A stretch of 64,000 nucleotides of DNA. Source: Pseudoalteromonas phenolica. Lineage in GTDB: Bacteria > Pseudomonadota > Gammaproteobacteria > Enterobacterales > Alteromonadaceae. Position 1 is the stretch's first letter. Every line of letters begins with the position of its first letter. Position numbers and translations under genes: made by a program. A model generated the notes under the pieces. That model had not been told where the DNA came from, ran no database searches, and worked only from the letters and a program-made list of their open reading frames with translations. The stretch lies in assembly GCF_005886345.1 (NCBI RefSeq), contig NZ_PNEC01000042.1, positions 62,001 to 126,000 of the forward strand, in the 5' to 3' direction. This document shows, piece by piece, positions 8,094 to 17,992 of the stretch.

Positions 8094-11000
8094 ATGGATA
8101 AACTGTTTAGCTTTGCCCGTGCTGTTTTCATGTTACTACTAATTATTTCTAGCAACAGCTTCGCGCAGATCCCACTACTGACCAATGAATATGCGGTGAA
8201 AAGACTCACTGCCGAAGACGGCTTTGTATCCTCTGAAATCTACTCAATCATTCAAGATCAACAAGGGCTGATTTGGTTTGGCACCGCCGAAAATGGCGTA
8301 ATGCGTTACGACGGCCGAAAAGTCTCTTTATTCGAGTTTGACAGCATGAGTGAAAATGGCCTGTCACATAACGATGCCGGTAACTTGATGCTTGATAGAG
8401 AGGGCAATATCTGGATTGGTACATGGGGGGGCGGCGCCAATCGTTATAACCACCAAAAAGGAGTCTTTGAAAACTTTCTCCACGACCCTAAACGCCCAGA
8501 CTCTATTTCAGCCAATCGTATTCAATCTCTTCACCATGATGAAGATGGCACAATTTGGCTTGGTTCGTATGATCAGGGCTTGAACCGCTTTCTCGGTAAT
8601 AACAAATTTGAGCACATCAAAAAAGCGACTTTTAATACGCCTGGTCTTTCCCATAACCGCATATGGGATATAGAAAACCATGATCTGAACTCATTATGGA
8701 TAGCAACTAGTTTTGGGTTAAATTTATTTAACAAACAGACCAACACTTTTCAGTATTTTTTCCCTGACGAAAACAATAAGACCCCAACTGGCGCAAATGA
8801 AATACGCCATATTTTAAAAACCCAAGACGGTAAAATTTACATTGGTACACAACAAGGCCCATTTGCTTTTGATATTCAAAGTGGTTCATTTAACTCTATT
8901 GGTGCACTCAACGGTGACAATCTAGGCCAAGTTAACTCTATGATACAAGATCAAGAAGGGTTTATTTGGTATGTCACAAGTAAAGGGGTTTTTAGACAAA
9001 GCCCTAATGATGATGAAGTTAAACAACTCGATCTTGATCATAACAATGGTCTGCGCATTATTTTTGAAGACAATGCCAAAACACTTTGGATCACCAATGA
9101 AGTTCAAGGCATCTATAAACTGGTCCCTCACCGTAAATTTAAATCAATCCAAAAGCCTGAATTACTTGCACCAAACGGTATTCTCACCGATAAAAAAGGC
9201 GATTTACTGATCGCAACATCGAAATCAGAAATTTATAAATGGCGTGTTGCTTCGCAAACACTGGTTAAGCTTTCTGACGCCATTTTTACAGAGGCCCGTG
9301 GTTTTACTAGCAATCGCTTACTCGAAAAGCCCGTAATGTACTTATCTCAAGACAATATGCTATGGGTTGCGCAAGATAATGGTTTAGCTAAATTTGATCT
9401 AAATAACCAACAAGTTGAGCTTATTACTTACCCTAAGGACGACCCAAAGCATCAAGAGTTTAGGGAGTTCAGAACACTCAACTCTGATGAATTTGGAAAA
9501 ATCTGGATAGGCACATATAAAAATGGCATTTATACCTATAACCATACTAATAATAAGTTTAACCACCTAGATGCTGCTTACGGGTTAACTCACCCCGAAG
9601 TATTAGAAATTTTCAGAGATAACAAAAACAACATGTGGGTGGGTACTGGTGACGGTGTAAACCTCTGGCAAGAAGATATGCAATTATTCTTGCCATTTAA
9701 AAATAATAGATACAACCCGGATAGCTTGCTAGGCAGTTTAGTTCAAGACATACATCAAGATGATGACGGTAATATTTGGATAGCAACACAAAAGGGTTTA
9801 AACCTATATCAAGCTGATTCAAAAAGCTTTAAACATGTAAAAAAAGAAGATGGTCTACCGACTAATTTAATCAGAGCCATTGCCGATGATTCTGAAGGCT
9901 ATTTATGGTTAACAACGAACAAAGGCATTTCAAAATATTCACCGATAAACAACACCATTAAGAACTTTGATAGTCAAGATGGTCTGCTAGGTCTGAATTA
10001 CTATCCAAGTAGCTTAGTAAAAGGTCGTGATAATACGCTTTTTACCAGTAGCCAAAGGGGCATTGAATACTTTAGCTCCACAACATTAAACAGTCGCCAA
10101 GTTGAGCCAAATCTAGTCCTCACTGGATTTAATATTATGGGGCAACCCATAGAGCTTGATAGACCTTATGAACATGTTACTGACATACAGCTATCTTATT
10201 TAGATTATGTGTTTTCGTTTGAGTTTTCGGTTTTAGATTTTGTTTCTCCTAATAAAAATCAATATGCCTATAAGTTAGAAGGATATGACAACAACTGGAT
10301 TGAAATTGGTAATCGCAATATTGCATCTTTCACCAACTTAGATGGGGGTGAATATAAATTTATGGTAAAAGCCACCAATAGTAATGGAGAGTGGAGTGAC
10401 AACATGCTCACCATTAATCTGCATGTATCTCCTCCAGTATGGCAGACATGGTGGGCCTATACCATTTATGTGCTATTGCTTACTGGGGCTATTTTTGCAG
10501 CCATATATTTAAGAACTCGCCTTCAACGCTTGGAAATAACAAGACAAAAGCAATTTGTTACGAAACTAGAGCAGCAAGTTTCAGAGAAAACTGCCTCTCT
10601 TGAATCTCAAGCGAAAGACTTAGCTGTTGCGCTAGAAAAAGCAGAAGAAGCCACGCAACTAAAGTCTGACTTTTTAGCCAATATGAGCCATGAAATTAGA
10701 ACACCTATGAACGGGGTTATTGGCATGCTCAATTTATTGAAAGCTGGTCAACTAAACTCAGAACAAGCACATACTGTAGATATAGCTAGAACTAGCGCCA
10801 ACTCTCTATTGTCGTTAATTAATGATATTTTAGACTTCTCGAAAATAGAAGCCGACAAATTAGAATTAGAAGAGATCGAATTTGATATAAGAGAGCTTAT
10901 TGAATTATTAGCAGAGTCTATGTCATTAAGTGCACAGAGTAAGGGAGTTGAAATGGTGTTAGATTTGGCTGAATTATCAAATCATGTCATTCAATCTGAT

Positions 11001-12239
11001 CCAGGTCGCATAAGACAAGTTCTGACTAATATTCTCAGCAATGCAATTAAGTTCACAGAACACGGCGAAGTCGCTATTTCAGCTAAGTTTGAACCTAGCG
11101 ATGATGGCTCAACTATGTTACTAACATGTCAAATCCGCGATACAGGGATTGGTATACCACAAGATAAACTGGCCACGTTATTTGACGCCTTCAGCCAAGT
11201 TGATGCCTCCACCACCCGCAAATATGGCGGTACCGGGCTCGGACTCAGCATCACTAAGCGATTATGCCAACTGCTTCAGGGGGATATTCAAGTGACCAGT
11301 GAAGTTGGTGTGGGAAGCTGCTTTACAGTTACGAGCCTAGTGAAAGTTAAAACCATACAAAAGCACCACGCCGTAAGCAACTTAAGCCTTAAACTTTTGT
11401 TGGTCGATTCAAACAGCTCCTGTCGTTTCGCGATCAGAAAACAACTTGAGCTTTGGGGCGTTACAGTTTTTGATGCTGTCAGTGGCGAAGCTGCAGTCCG
11501 AGTTTTAAAAGAGCATACTTCGCATTCAGAAACTCCTTTCGATATCATCTTGTTCGATAAGTATCTTCCTTGTATGCAAGGCGAGTCTTTGGCTAAATCA
11601 CTACGAGCAAACACCTCGAATAAAGTGACTAAACTCGTCATGATGGGGCGATTGAATGAACAATACACCCAAGCGCAAACTTTTGAGTTAGGTGTTGATG
11701 CCTACTTCCATAAACCTATGACACAGATAGCCCTAATTAAGACTTTGGCTGTTGCTGATACTGCGCTTAAATATCAACTTACAAATGAACTGGTTGAAGC
11801 TAAGGAAGTCAATGAAACCTCGACACTGGATGATAAAACCAATTGGATAGATAAAACTCATGTACTACTGGTTGAAGACAATAAAGTAAACCAATTAGTT
11901 GCATTAAAAATACTCAGTAACCTTGGCGTAAAAACCGAAGTGGCAGAAAATGGTCGACTCGCCATCGAGCGTATTAAATCCTGCTCGGAGAAAAATCCAT
12001 TTAATGTCGTCTTAATGGACTGTCAAATGCCGGAGATGGATGGCTATCAAGCGACTCACGCTATTCGTTTAGGTGAAGCTGGTGGTGGCAATATCAATAT
12101 TCCTATTATTGCTATGACCGCAAATGCTATGCAGGGCGACAAGCAAAAATGCCTAGATGCGGGTATGAGCGACTACATTACGAAGCCAATTGTGGAAGCT
12201 CAAGTCATTGAAAAGCTAAAAGAGTGGTCGTTAAAATAA
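8094..12239 (+). CDS. giant hybrid sensor histidine kinase with beta-propeller sensor
   Basis: A 1381-residue hybrid two-component sensor. A signal peptide (to about SFA, residue 24) is followed by Reg_prop propeller repeats to about residue 700, seen as recurring GLIWFGT, GNIWIGT and GTIWLGS blades, then a Y_Y_Y domain (about 715-780), one membrane helix (about 786-806), a coiled coil, a HisKA domain with His866 in [12 protein letters not shown], an HATPase domain, and two receiver domains. Receiver 1 (Asp1155 in LFDKYLP) has lost one of the acidic pair (LLVDSN) and the usual Thr/Ser; receiver 2 is intact (VEDN, Asp1309 in LMDCQMP, MTANA, TKPI). There is no DNA-binding domain, so a separate output partner is needed. 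The propeller faces the periplasm and, by location between glk and the permease, probably senses maltodextrins; the ligand is inference. Confidence 0.93.
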   Translation: MDKLFSFARAVFMLLLIISSNSFAQIPLLTNEYAVKRLTAEDGFVSSEIYSIIQDQQGLIWFGTAENGVMRYDGRKVSLFEFDSMSENGLSHNDAGNLMLDREGNIWIGTWGGGANRYNHQKGVFENFLHDPKRPDSISANRIQSLHHDEDGTIWLGSYDQGLNRFLGNNKFEHIKKATFNTPGLSHNRIWDIENHDLNSLWIATSFGLNLFNKQTNTFQYFFPDENNKTPTGANEIRHILKTQDGKIYIGTQQGPFAFDIQSGSFNSIGALNGDNLGQVNSMIQDQEGFIWYVTSKGVFRQSPNDDEVKQLDLDHNNGLRIIFEDNAKTLWITNEVQGIYKLVPHRKFKSIQKPELLAPNGILTDKKGDLLIATSKSEIYKWRVASQTLVKLSDAIFTEARGFTSNRLLEKPVMYLSQDNMLWVAQDNGLAKFDLNNQQVELITYPKDDPKHQEFREFRTLNSDEFGKIWIGTYKNGIYTYNHTNNKFNHLDAAYGLTHPEVLEIFRDNKNNMWVGTGDGVNLWQEDMQLFLPFKNNRYNPDSLLGSLVQDIHQDDDGNIWIATQKGLNLYQADSKSFKHVKKEDGLPTNLIRAIADDSEGYLWLTTNKGISKYSPINNTIKNFDSQDGLLGLNYYPSSLVKGRDNTLFTSSQRGIEYFSSTTLNSRQVEPNLVLTGFNIMGQPIELDRPYEHVTDIQLSYLDYVFSFEFSVLDFVSPNKNQYAYKLEGYDNNWIEIGNRNIASFTNLDGGEYKFMVKATNSNGEWSDNMLTINLHVSPPVWQTWWAYTIYVLLLTGAIFAAIYLRTRLQRLEITRQKQFVTKLEQQVSEKTASLESQAKDLAVALEKAEEATQLKSDFLANMSHEIRTPMNGVIGMLNLLKAGQLNSEQAHTVDIARTSANSLLSLINDILDFSKIEADKLELEEIEFDIRELIELLAESMSLSAQSKGVEMVLDLAELSNHVIQSDPGRIRQVLTNILSNAIKFTEHGEVAISAKFEPSDDGSTMLLTCQIRDTGIGIPQDKLATLFDAFSQVDASTTRKYGGTGLGLSITKRLCQLLQGDIQVTSEVGVGSCFTVTSLVKVKTIQKHHAVSNLSLKLLLVDSNSSCRFAIRKQLELWGVTVFDAVSGEAAVRVLKEHTSHSETPFDIILFDKYLPCMQGESLAKSLRANTSNKVTKLVMMGRLNEQYTQAQTFELGVDAYFHKPMTQIALIKTLAVADTALKYQLTNELVEAKEVNETSTLDDKTNWIDKTHVLLVEDNKVNQLVALKILSNLGVKTEVAENGRLAIERIKSCSEKNPFNVVLMDCQMPEMDGYQATHAIRLGEAGGGNINIPIIAMTANAMQGDKQKCLDAGMSDYITKPIVEAQVIEKLKEWSLK

Positions 12240-12288
12240 GCGGCCCACTTCGCTTAACAGTCACTTAATCTAGTGTTTTACACAACAT

Positions 12289-12302
12289 TGAATACGTATG
12301 CA
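12289..12302. promoter_or_regulatory. probable LacI-family (MalR) operator before the permease gene
   Basis: TGAATACGTATGCA is the exact reverse complement of the site at 4325-4338. It lies 154 bp upstream of the permease ATG. A possible -10 (TATACT, 12322-12327) with a weak -35 at 12299-12304 would place the operator over the -35 region, consistent with repression. The promoter assignment is tentative; the shared 14-mer is directly visible. Confidence 0.7.
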
Positions 12303-12455
12303 TAACATGGTGGTTGTTTCATATACTCGGTAGTATTGATTGAATGTCATATTAAATACCATGATTTTTCGATTTAGACTCACTAATTAGTGATAACTAA
12401 ATAGCCTTAGTCTCCAATCAAAATATCGGTAGAAATTCACAATAAGAGTCGCTTT

Positions 12456-13940
12456 ATGACCAGACAACAAACACAACACACCAAGCCCCAATTGAGCTTC
12501 TGGCAGATCTGGAATGTCAGTTTTGGTTTCTTAGGCGTACAGTTTGGCTTTGCCTTACAAAACGCCAACGCCAGTCGAATTCTTTCAGACCTTGGCGCAG
12601 ATCTTCACTCTCTTTCTCTTTTTTGGCTAGTTGCCCCTGTAATGGGCTTAATCATTCAGCCGATTGTTGGCTCAGCGTCTGATAAAACATGGAATCGCTT
12701 AGGACGACGTAACCCATATATTTTAGCCGGTGGTATTGCCGCTGCATTCGGTATGTTACTGATGCCAAACTCTTCAAACATTGCAACCTTTATGACACCA
12801 CTTTTATTTGGTGCCATGATGCTTGCATTGATGGATGCCGCATTTAACCTCGCTTTCCAGCCATTCCGTGCACTTGTTTCAGATATGGTGTCTGAAGACC
12901 AACGCAACCTTGGTTATTCAATTCAGTCTTTCTTAATAAATATTGGGGCGGTATTTGGCTCTATTTTACCTTTCTTACTGACCAATGTGATTGGGCTAGA
13001 AAACGTTGCAGATAAAGGCGAAGTTGCCCCTTCTGTGATTTGGGCTTTCTATATTGGCGCAACTGTGATGTTAGGCTCAGTGCTTTGGACTGTTCTGCGT
13101 ACTAAAGAATATGCTCCAGGCGAGAATGGCTTACCAGAATTAAACCAAGAAGCCGAAAAACTGCCACTAGTTGAGCGTCTTGCTGGTTTCTTCGGGTTAA
13201 TGAAAACCATGCCTGAAACAATGAAACGCCTTGCTGTTGTTCAGTTTTTCTCATGGTTTGCTCTATTCATTATGTGGGTTTACACCATGCCAGCCATTAC
13301 CCAACACATCTGGGGGGTTGACGCTAAATGGTTTGATCCTGACTACTTATCTCAAGTTGGTCAAGTTCCAGCGTATATTGCACAAGCTAAGGGTACTGCA
13401 GGTGACTGGGTCGGTATTATGTTCGCTGCATACTCGGTTTTTGCTGCTATCGCATCATTATTTATGGCAAAAGTTGCCAACCAAATAGGTCGTAAGCTGA
13501 CTTATTCTGTCTCACTATTAGCTGGCGCCATTGGCTATATCAGTATCATTTTCTGGCAAGACAGTACGCTGACAATGGTGAACTTAGGGATCACTGAAAT
13601 CGAGGTGCCACAAGGTGCTGTGATGTTACTTATTTCTATGATTGGCGTTGGTATGGCGTGGGCGGCAATCTTAGCCATGCCTTATGCCATTCTTGCTGGC
13701 AGTTTACCACCGAAACAAACTGGTGTGTATATGGGTATTTTCAACTTCACCATTGCCGCGCCACAAATTGTATCTGGCTTGTTTGCGGGTTGGATTTTAA
13801 CCTCAGTGTTTGAGAGCCAAGCGATTTACATCATGATGATGGCCGGCGGCGCAATGCTGCTCGCAGCCTTGGCTGTTTACTTTGTAAAAGAAAATGGGTC
13901 GGAAACAACTGAGACCAATTCAAAGCAAGCAACAGCTTAA
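12456..13940 (+). CDS. MFS permease, maltose/maltodextrin type
   Basis: A 494-residue inner membrane transporter with about 12 hydrophobic helices, of the MFS branch that includes plant/animal SLC45 sucrose carriers and the maltose permeases of Alteromonadales and Caulobacter. The loop-2/3 signature is present as GSASDKTWNRLGRRNPYI, and the N-terminus LSFWQIWNVSFGFLGVQFGF is typical. It should import maltose or short maltodextrins by proton symport for the cytoplasmic alpha-glucosidase at 2529-4166. It is a single-gene unit with its own operator and a terminator (13997-14032). The substrate is inferred from the surrounding glucan genes. Confidence 0.88.
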   Translation: MTRQQTQHTKPQLSFWQIWNVSFGFLGVQFGFALQNANASRILSDLGADLHSLSLFWLVAPVMGLIIQPIVGSASDKTWNRLGRRNPYILAGGIAAAFGMLLMPNSSNIATFMTPLLFGAMMLALMDAAFNLAFQPFRALVSDMVSEDQRNLGYSIQSFLINIGAVFGSILPFLLTNVIGLENVADKGEVAPSVIWAFYIGATVMLGSVLWTVLRTKEYAPGENGLPELNQEAEKLPLVERLAGFFGLMKTMPETMKRLAVVQFFSWFALFIMWVYTMPAITQHIWGVDAKWFDPDYLSQVGQVPAYIAQAKGTAGDWVGIMFAAYSVFAAIASLFMAKVANQIGRKLTYSVSLLAGAIGYISIIFWQDSTLTMVNLGITEIEVPQGAVMLLISMIGVGMAWAAILAMPYAILAGSLPPKQTGVYMGIFNFTIAAPQIVSGLFAGWILTSVFESQAIYIMMMAGGAMLLAALAVYFVKENGSETTETNSKQATA

Positions 13941-13996
13941 TACGAGAATCAAAGTAGCGTTTAAAAGTTAAAGTTTATTTAACGTTATCCCAAGCG

Positions 13997-14032
13997 AAAA
14001 GCCGATTGAAGCCAGACTTCAATCGGCTTTTT
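13997..14032. terminator. terminator between permease and LacI gene
   Basis: Perfect 15-bp stem AAAAGCCGATTGAAG (13997-14011) with CTTCAATCGGCTTTT (14017-14031), loop CCAGA, T-rich on the right and A-rich on the left. It can serve the permease gene and the convergent regulator gene. Confidence 0.9.
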
Positions 14033-14130
14033 ATTTATCGAATACAACAAAATGACGCTCAAAGCCTGGTGGGAATATATAAGCATTTGTTGTGAATGTG
14101 GGAAGAAAGGCCCACATTCTTATTTCTTCT

Positions 14131-15144
14131 TTAACAAGACTGCCTAACAATAAGCTGAGGCTCTATCAAACGGCTTTCTACCGCTTTGCCTGCAATCATA
14201 TCAAGCAGCGCTTCAACCAATAACTCACCTGCACGCTTGGTGTCTTGTTTCACCGTAGAAAGCGGTGGCGAGGTAAAGTTGGCAACAGCAATATCATCAA
14301 AGCCAACGACTGCCACATCTTCAGGAATGCTTAAACCATGCTCTTTAAGCGCACGCATCGCACCTACAGCAATCAAATCACACGCAGCACAAATAGCATC
14401 AAATTCAACGCCTGAATCGAGCAATTTTTTCGCCGCATCATAACCCGCTTCTTCAGTATACAAAGCGTTTATTTGCAGCTTCTCATCAGCTTTAATACTG
14501 TGCTCTTCAAGCGCATCACAGTGCCCTTTATATCGGTCGAAAAACTCTGGCGCATGGCTTGAAGCTGTACCTAAGAAAGCCAACTTTCTGCGGCCTTGCT
14601 TCAATACGTGTTGCGTTATTTCTTTACCACCCGCAAAGTTGTCGCAGCCAATTGCAGAGCCTTTGAGTTGGTCTTCTCCCACACCCCAGCGTACATAATG
14701 GGTGCCTTGCGCAGACAGTTTTGTGAGTTTTTCAGCAAAATCGACATAGTCTCCATAACCCAACAAAATGAGGCCATCGGCTTTGTTACTATCTTCAAAG
14801 TCTGCATGCCAATCATTACTCGCTTGCTGAAAAGAAACCAATAAATCATAGCCTCTATCAGCACAGGCACGGGTAATGCTACCCAGCATAGATAAAAAGA
14901 AAGGGTTAATGGCTGAACCATCATCGGTTGGGTCTTCAAAAAGCAATAAGGCTAACGTATCACTGTGTTGAGAACGCAGATTACTGGCGTTTTTATCAAC
15001 TTTGTAATTTAATTCTTTAGCAATTTTTTGCACTTTTTCGCGGGTTTCTTGGTTCACCAAAGGGCTATTGCGCAAAGCGCGCGAGACCGTTGATTGCGAC
15101 ACCCCAGCAAGGTAAGCGATATCGAAAGACGTTGCTTTTTTCAC
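14131..15144 (-). CDS. malR: LacI-family transcriptional repressor of maltodextrin genes
   Basis: LacI/GalR regulator of 337 residues. The N-terminal helix-turn-helix reads FDIAYLAGVSQSTVSRALR, with the hinge helix YKVDKNASNLRS, followed by a periplasmic-binding-like effector domain ending in GFDDIAVANF and TVKQDTKRAGELL. The start is placed at GTG 15142-15144, giving the usual short lead before the HTH and a GAG ribosome site 8 bases upstream; a TTG two codons further out (15148-15150) sits too close to it. The two identical operators before the GH31 and permease genes are its probable targets, with a maltose- or glucose-related inducer. The name malR rests on this context, not on a database match. 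Confidence 0.88.
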   Translation of the reverse strand: MKKATSFDIAYLAGVSQSTVSRALRNSPLVNQETREKVQKIAKELNYKVDKNASNLRSQHSDTLALLLFEDPTDDGSAINPFFLSMLGSITRACADRGYDLLVSFQQASNDWHADFEDSNKADGLILLGYGDYVDFAEKLTKLSAQGTHYVRWGVGEDQLKGSAIGCDNFAGGKEITQHVLKQGRRKLAFLGTASSHAPEFFDRYKGHCDALEEHSIKADEKLQINALYTEEAGYDAAKKLLDSGVEFDAICAACDLIAVGAMRALKEHGLSIPEDVAVVGFDDIAVANFTSPPLSTVKQDTKRAGELLVEALLDMIAGKAVESRLIEPQLIVRQSC

Positions 15145-15248
15145 AGACAAAACTCGTAGTTATACTCATGTAAGAATATACCTGAGTAGACCTTTTATGT
15201 GTAGTTAAAAGCACAGGATTGATTAGTAAAGTAAAAACCGACTCTTTG

Positions 15249-15424
15249 TTGTAGGTGAGGTTTTATTTCACGCAGTGTAATACAAATAAAAAAGCGTGGG
15301 GTAAACCTACGCCTACAAAAATACAAACTATCAGCATTAATTGCCTACTGTAGGCGCAACTTTATGTCGCGCAAAGTAAGAGCAAAAAAAGAGCAAAAAA
15401 AGCGTCGGATAAACCAACGCTTTT
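15249..15424. repeat. two imperfect copies of a ~75-bp intergenic repeat; right end a terminator
   Basis: Copy 1 (about 15249-15318) and copy 2 (about 15349-15424) share, in order, TGTAGGyG, a TTTATxTCrCGCA block, an A-rich stretch and AAAAAAGCGTxGG-TAAACC-ACGC. The last part of copy 2 is a hairpin (15398-15408 with 15414-15424, one mismatch) followed on the minus strand by a T run, so it should terminate the YiaA-like gene transcript. The parent element is not recognised. Confidence 0.55.
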
Positions 15425-15443
15425 ATAAAATCGAAATGTTTAT

Positions 15444-15893
15444 TTATGATTGAGACTCTAGGTCAGCTTCTTCTCTAACTTCATCATCACCCAATGCCAT
15501 CACGTCTCGTACGTTCTTTTGCACTGTGATTGCAGCAAAGCCACTCAATAAAAACGCCATGGCGTAAAAGCCTTTTTCGCTCAGTAACAATTCTGCATTT
15601 ACTAGACCCACAGTTAACAGTGCAATTGCAGACCCTACAGCTGCCCAGCACATCATAAAATAAGGTTTTGAAATGGTTTGACCCTCCATTTTATCGCGGA
15701 TGGTCTTTTGTAAAGACACGAATGAAAACAGGCCAAATAATAATACTGCTAGGTAATAACCTTTTTCATTCAATTGCATGGTGGCATTTGCTAAACCAAT
15801 TAAGAAGGCCGCAACACCTGCTACTAACATGGCAACTGACGCCATTCTAAAAGCTTTACTTGGTTTATTGATAAGTACTTGTTTATTCATCAT
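15444..15893 (-). CDS. YiaA/YiaB-family inner membrane protein
   Basis: A 149-residue membrane protein made of two similar halves, each with a helix pair: ASVAMLVAGVAAFLIGLANA...EKGYYLAVLLFGLFS and ...ALLTVGLVNAELLLSEKGFYAMAFLLSGF, each followed by QKTIRD or QKNVRD. This duplicated EKG(Y/F)Y pattern is that of the yiaA/yiaB two-helix domain; the function is unknown in any organism I know of. The start is placed at ATG 15891-15893 because GGAG lies 6 bases before it; the upstream in-frame ATG (15903-15905) overlaps that ribosome site. The C-terminus is acidic. Confidence 0.8.
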   Translation of the reverse strand: MMNKQVLINKPSKAFRMASVAMLVAGVAAFLIGLANATMQLNEKGYYLAVLLFGLFSFVSLQKTIRDKMEGQTISKPYFMMCWAAVGSAIALLTVGLVNAELLLSEKGFYAMAFLLSGFAAITVQKNVRDVMALGDDEVREEADLESQS

Positions 15894-16045
15894 CTGTGTC
15901 TCCATTAATCTTGAATCTATTGCGTCTTGTAATTGGCTTCAGTATTAGAGACACATTTAATTTAGTAAACCCAAACTATCAAAGGTTAGTATTTGGGGAC
16001 TAAAAGTATTGTTTTAATAAACTTTACTGGGGTTTAACTACTTAT

Positions 16046-16552
16046 GGACCCTGAAACAAGTTCAGGGTGACTATTATTTCTACATTACAAATATACAGGC
16101 TGTCATCCTGACGAAGGTCAGAGTACATAGTCAGATTTGAGCCAGGTTTATGAACCCTGAAACAAGTTCAGGGTGACCACTATTTTTACATTAAAACTAT
16201 ACAGGCTGTCATCTTGATGAAGGTCAAGAACCATAGTCAGAATTAAAAGAAGTTTATGGACCCTGAAACAAGTTCAGGGTGACCACTATTTTTACATTAA
16301 AACTATACAGGCTGTCATACTGACGAAGGTCAGGAACCATAGTCAGAATTAAACGAAGTTTATGGACCCTGAAACAAATTCAGGGTGACCACTATTTTTA
16401 CATTAAAACTATACGGGCTGTCATACTGACGAAGGTCAGGAACCATAGTCAGAATTAAACGAAGTTTATGGACCCTGAAACAAATTCAGGGTGACCACTA
16501 TTTTTACATTAAAACTATACAGGCTGTCATCCTGACGAAGGTCAGGATCTAT
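16046..16552. repeat. tandem array A: five ~106-bp units of paired palindromes
   Basis: Units begin at about 16046, 16152, 16259, 16365 and 16471. Each has two hairpin-forming blocks: CCCTGAAACAAGTTCAGGG, and a GTCATCCTGACGAAGGTCAG block, joined by nearly identical spacers. Copies 3-5 differ by only a few bases, so the array grew recently. The block types match REP-like palindromes that are common between genes in marine proteobacteria. The same two blocks make up array B (19335-19886) in opposite orientation. The interval 15906-16045 holds nothing else I can identify. Confidence 0.9.
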
Positions 16553-16584
16553 TTCGTTAAAAATCCTCAAAATTATAAAAACGA

Positions 16585-17979
16585 TTACTTTAAGGTGCTC
16601 TCAATAAACCCTTGCATCTGTTCAAGCATTTGCTCGTAGTAAGGGTTAAAGGTTAAGCGCTGCAAATTAGGGGTCGTTTCTAAGTTCGCCTCAGTCAGCT
16701 CACCTAAAGTAACTGCGCGGGCGGTTTTACAACTTGCAAATAGATCGCCAGTTAAATGCTCACAATTGCGGTAACTGCCCTGCCAACCATAATGCGGGTT
16801 ACTAGGTGCATTTGTTGGCGATGTGTGTGCTATATCAAGTACATGGTCACAATACACTTGCCCTGCACACGAAAAGGTCGTAACGGTTTTTAATGAGTTA
16901 GATAAGGCATTAAGTTGCTCTTCAACTTTATCAGCATAGTAATACACAAACCTATCTTGTGCCTGAACTGCGCTATTTTGTGCATGCCAACGGGCCAGCA
17001 TGTTTACCGTTGCATCAGTTTCTATGGTTTGGTCCACTTCGCTCGCCACCACAAAAAACGGTATATTGCGCAGCCCTTTTAACTTTTTCGGTTCGGTCTG
17101 CTTCATAAGCGCATGAACTTGTGCACCTGCATTCGCAGGGAACGATTCATATTTAGCAAAGTCGATATCAGCCGCTTCATCCAAATAGTCGGTAAACCAA
17201 CTGACGTATTTCGCTGCCCACGCCATACCCGCTTTTGCTTCACTGGCTGGCGACCACAGCATTACCCCTTTAAGTTTTTGCTGCTCAGTTTCGTTCAAGG
17301 TATTGTGATTCAAGTAATCAACCACCAAAGCACCGCCTGTTGAAAAACCACCTAAATACACGTTATCGAAATCGCTAAGCATACTTTTAATGGCATACGA
17401 TGCCGCTTGTCGCCAATCAGCTTGCTCTATATCAACCAATGCTTCTGCTGCCGTACCATGCCCTGGTAATAACAGAGTACGCACAGATATCCCCTGCTCA
17501 ACAAATGAATTGGCTAAATCATGAAATAAATATGGTGAATCAGTTAAACCATGAATCAGTAATACTGCTGCCTTTTCGTTATCGGCTTTGAGTTCAAACG
17601 GCGTGATTAAATCTACGACCTGAAGTGGCTTATCTGCATACAAGCGTTTGCTGGTTGGCGTTGAAATTGGGCAAGGCATACTTGCTTTGGGGTTTTGCGC
17701 ATTAATATGTGCGCGCGCAGCAGCCAAGTAATCTTGAAAAGGTTTGCTTGATGCAAAATCGAAGTTGATGCGTTGAGCGCCGCCTTTTGCAAATCGATAG
17801 GTGCCTGCTTGTTTAAATTTTTCGATTTGCGCAAGGTCGTTATTAATCGTCACGCAGTTAAGCGAACTAGTGGCTTTAGTCGTAAACATATTGGCCGCAA
17901 ACACATTGGTTGAGAAAGCACTCGCTGATAAAACAAAAGCACTCAACATCGCTTTTTTGAAAGTAGTATTAACTGACAT
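16585..17979 (-). CDS. exported alpha/beta hydrolase (lipase/esterase-like)
   Basis: A 464-residue serine hydrolase. The start is set at ATG 17977-17979, which gives a clean signal peptide (KKAMLSAFVLSASAFSTNVFAA), an AGAGGGA ribosome site and no overlap with the gene upstream. The alpha/beta hydrolase core begins at LLIHGLTDSPY (HG oxyanion motif); the nucleophile elbow is GFSTGG with Ser213; VASEVDQTI carries the likely acid Asp, and CDHVLDIAHTSP holds the probable catalytic His. Cysteine pairs in the C-terminal part fit a periplasmic or secreted protein. The nearest known types are monoacylglycerol-lipase/carboxylesterase-like enzymes; the substrate is unknown. It is 13 bp downstream of an XRE regulator gene, so the two form an operon. 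Confidence 0.82.
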   Translation of the reverse strand: MSVNTTFKKAMLSAFVLSASAFSTNVFAANMFTTKATSSLNCVTINNDLAQIEKFKQAGTYRFAKGGAQRINFDFASSKPFQDYLAAARAHINAQNPKASMPCPISTPTSKRLYADKPLQVVDLITPFELKADNEKAAVLLIHGLTDSPYLFHDLANSFVEQGISVRTLLLPGHGTAAEALVDIEQADWRQAASYAIKSMLSDFDNVYLGGFSTGGALVVDYLNHNTLNETEQQKLKGVMLWSPASEAKAGMAWAAKYVSWFTDYLDEAADIDFAKYESFPANAGAQVHALMKQTEPKKLKGLRNIPFFVVASEVDQTIETDATVNMLARWHAQNSAVQAQDRFVYYYADKVEEQLNALSNSLKTVTTFSCAGQVYCDHVLDIAHTSPTNAPSNPHYGWQGSYRNCEHLTGDLFASCKTARAVTLGELTEANLETTPNLQRLTFNPYYEQMLEQMQGFIESTLK

Positions 17980-17992
17980 GGAAAGTGTCCCT

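Noticed and set aside
11288..11668. Long minus-strand frame inside the hybrid kinase gene
   Set aside because: It lies wholly within a receiver-domain coding region whose plus-strand reading has clear motifs; no ribosome site, no family pattern.
16046..16552. Regular repeat spacing suggestive of a CRISPR array
   Set aside because: The spacers are as conserved as the repeats, the ~106-bp period is too long, the repeats are full palindromes, and there are no cas genes. It is a tandem array of REP-like units; the same applies to 19335-19886.
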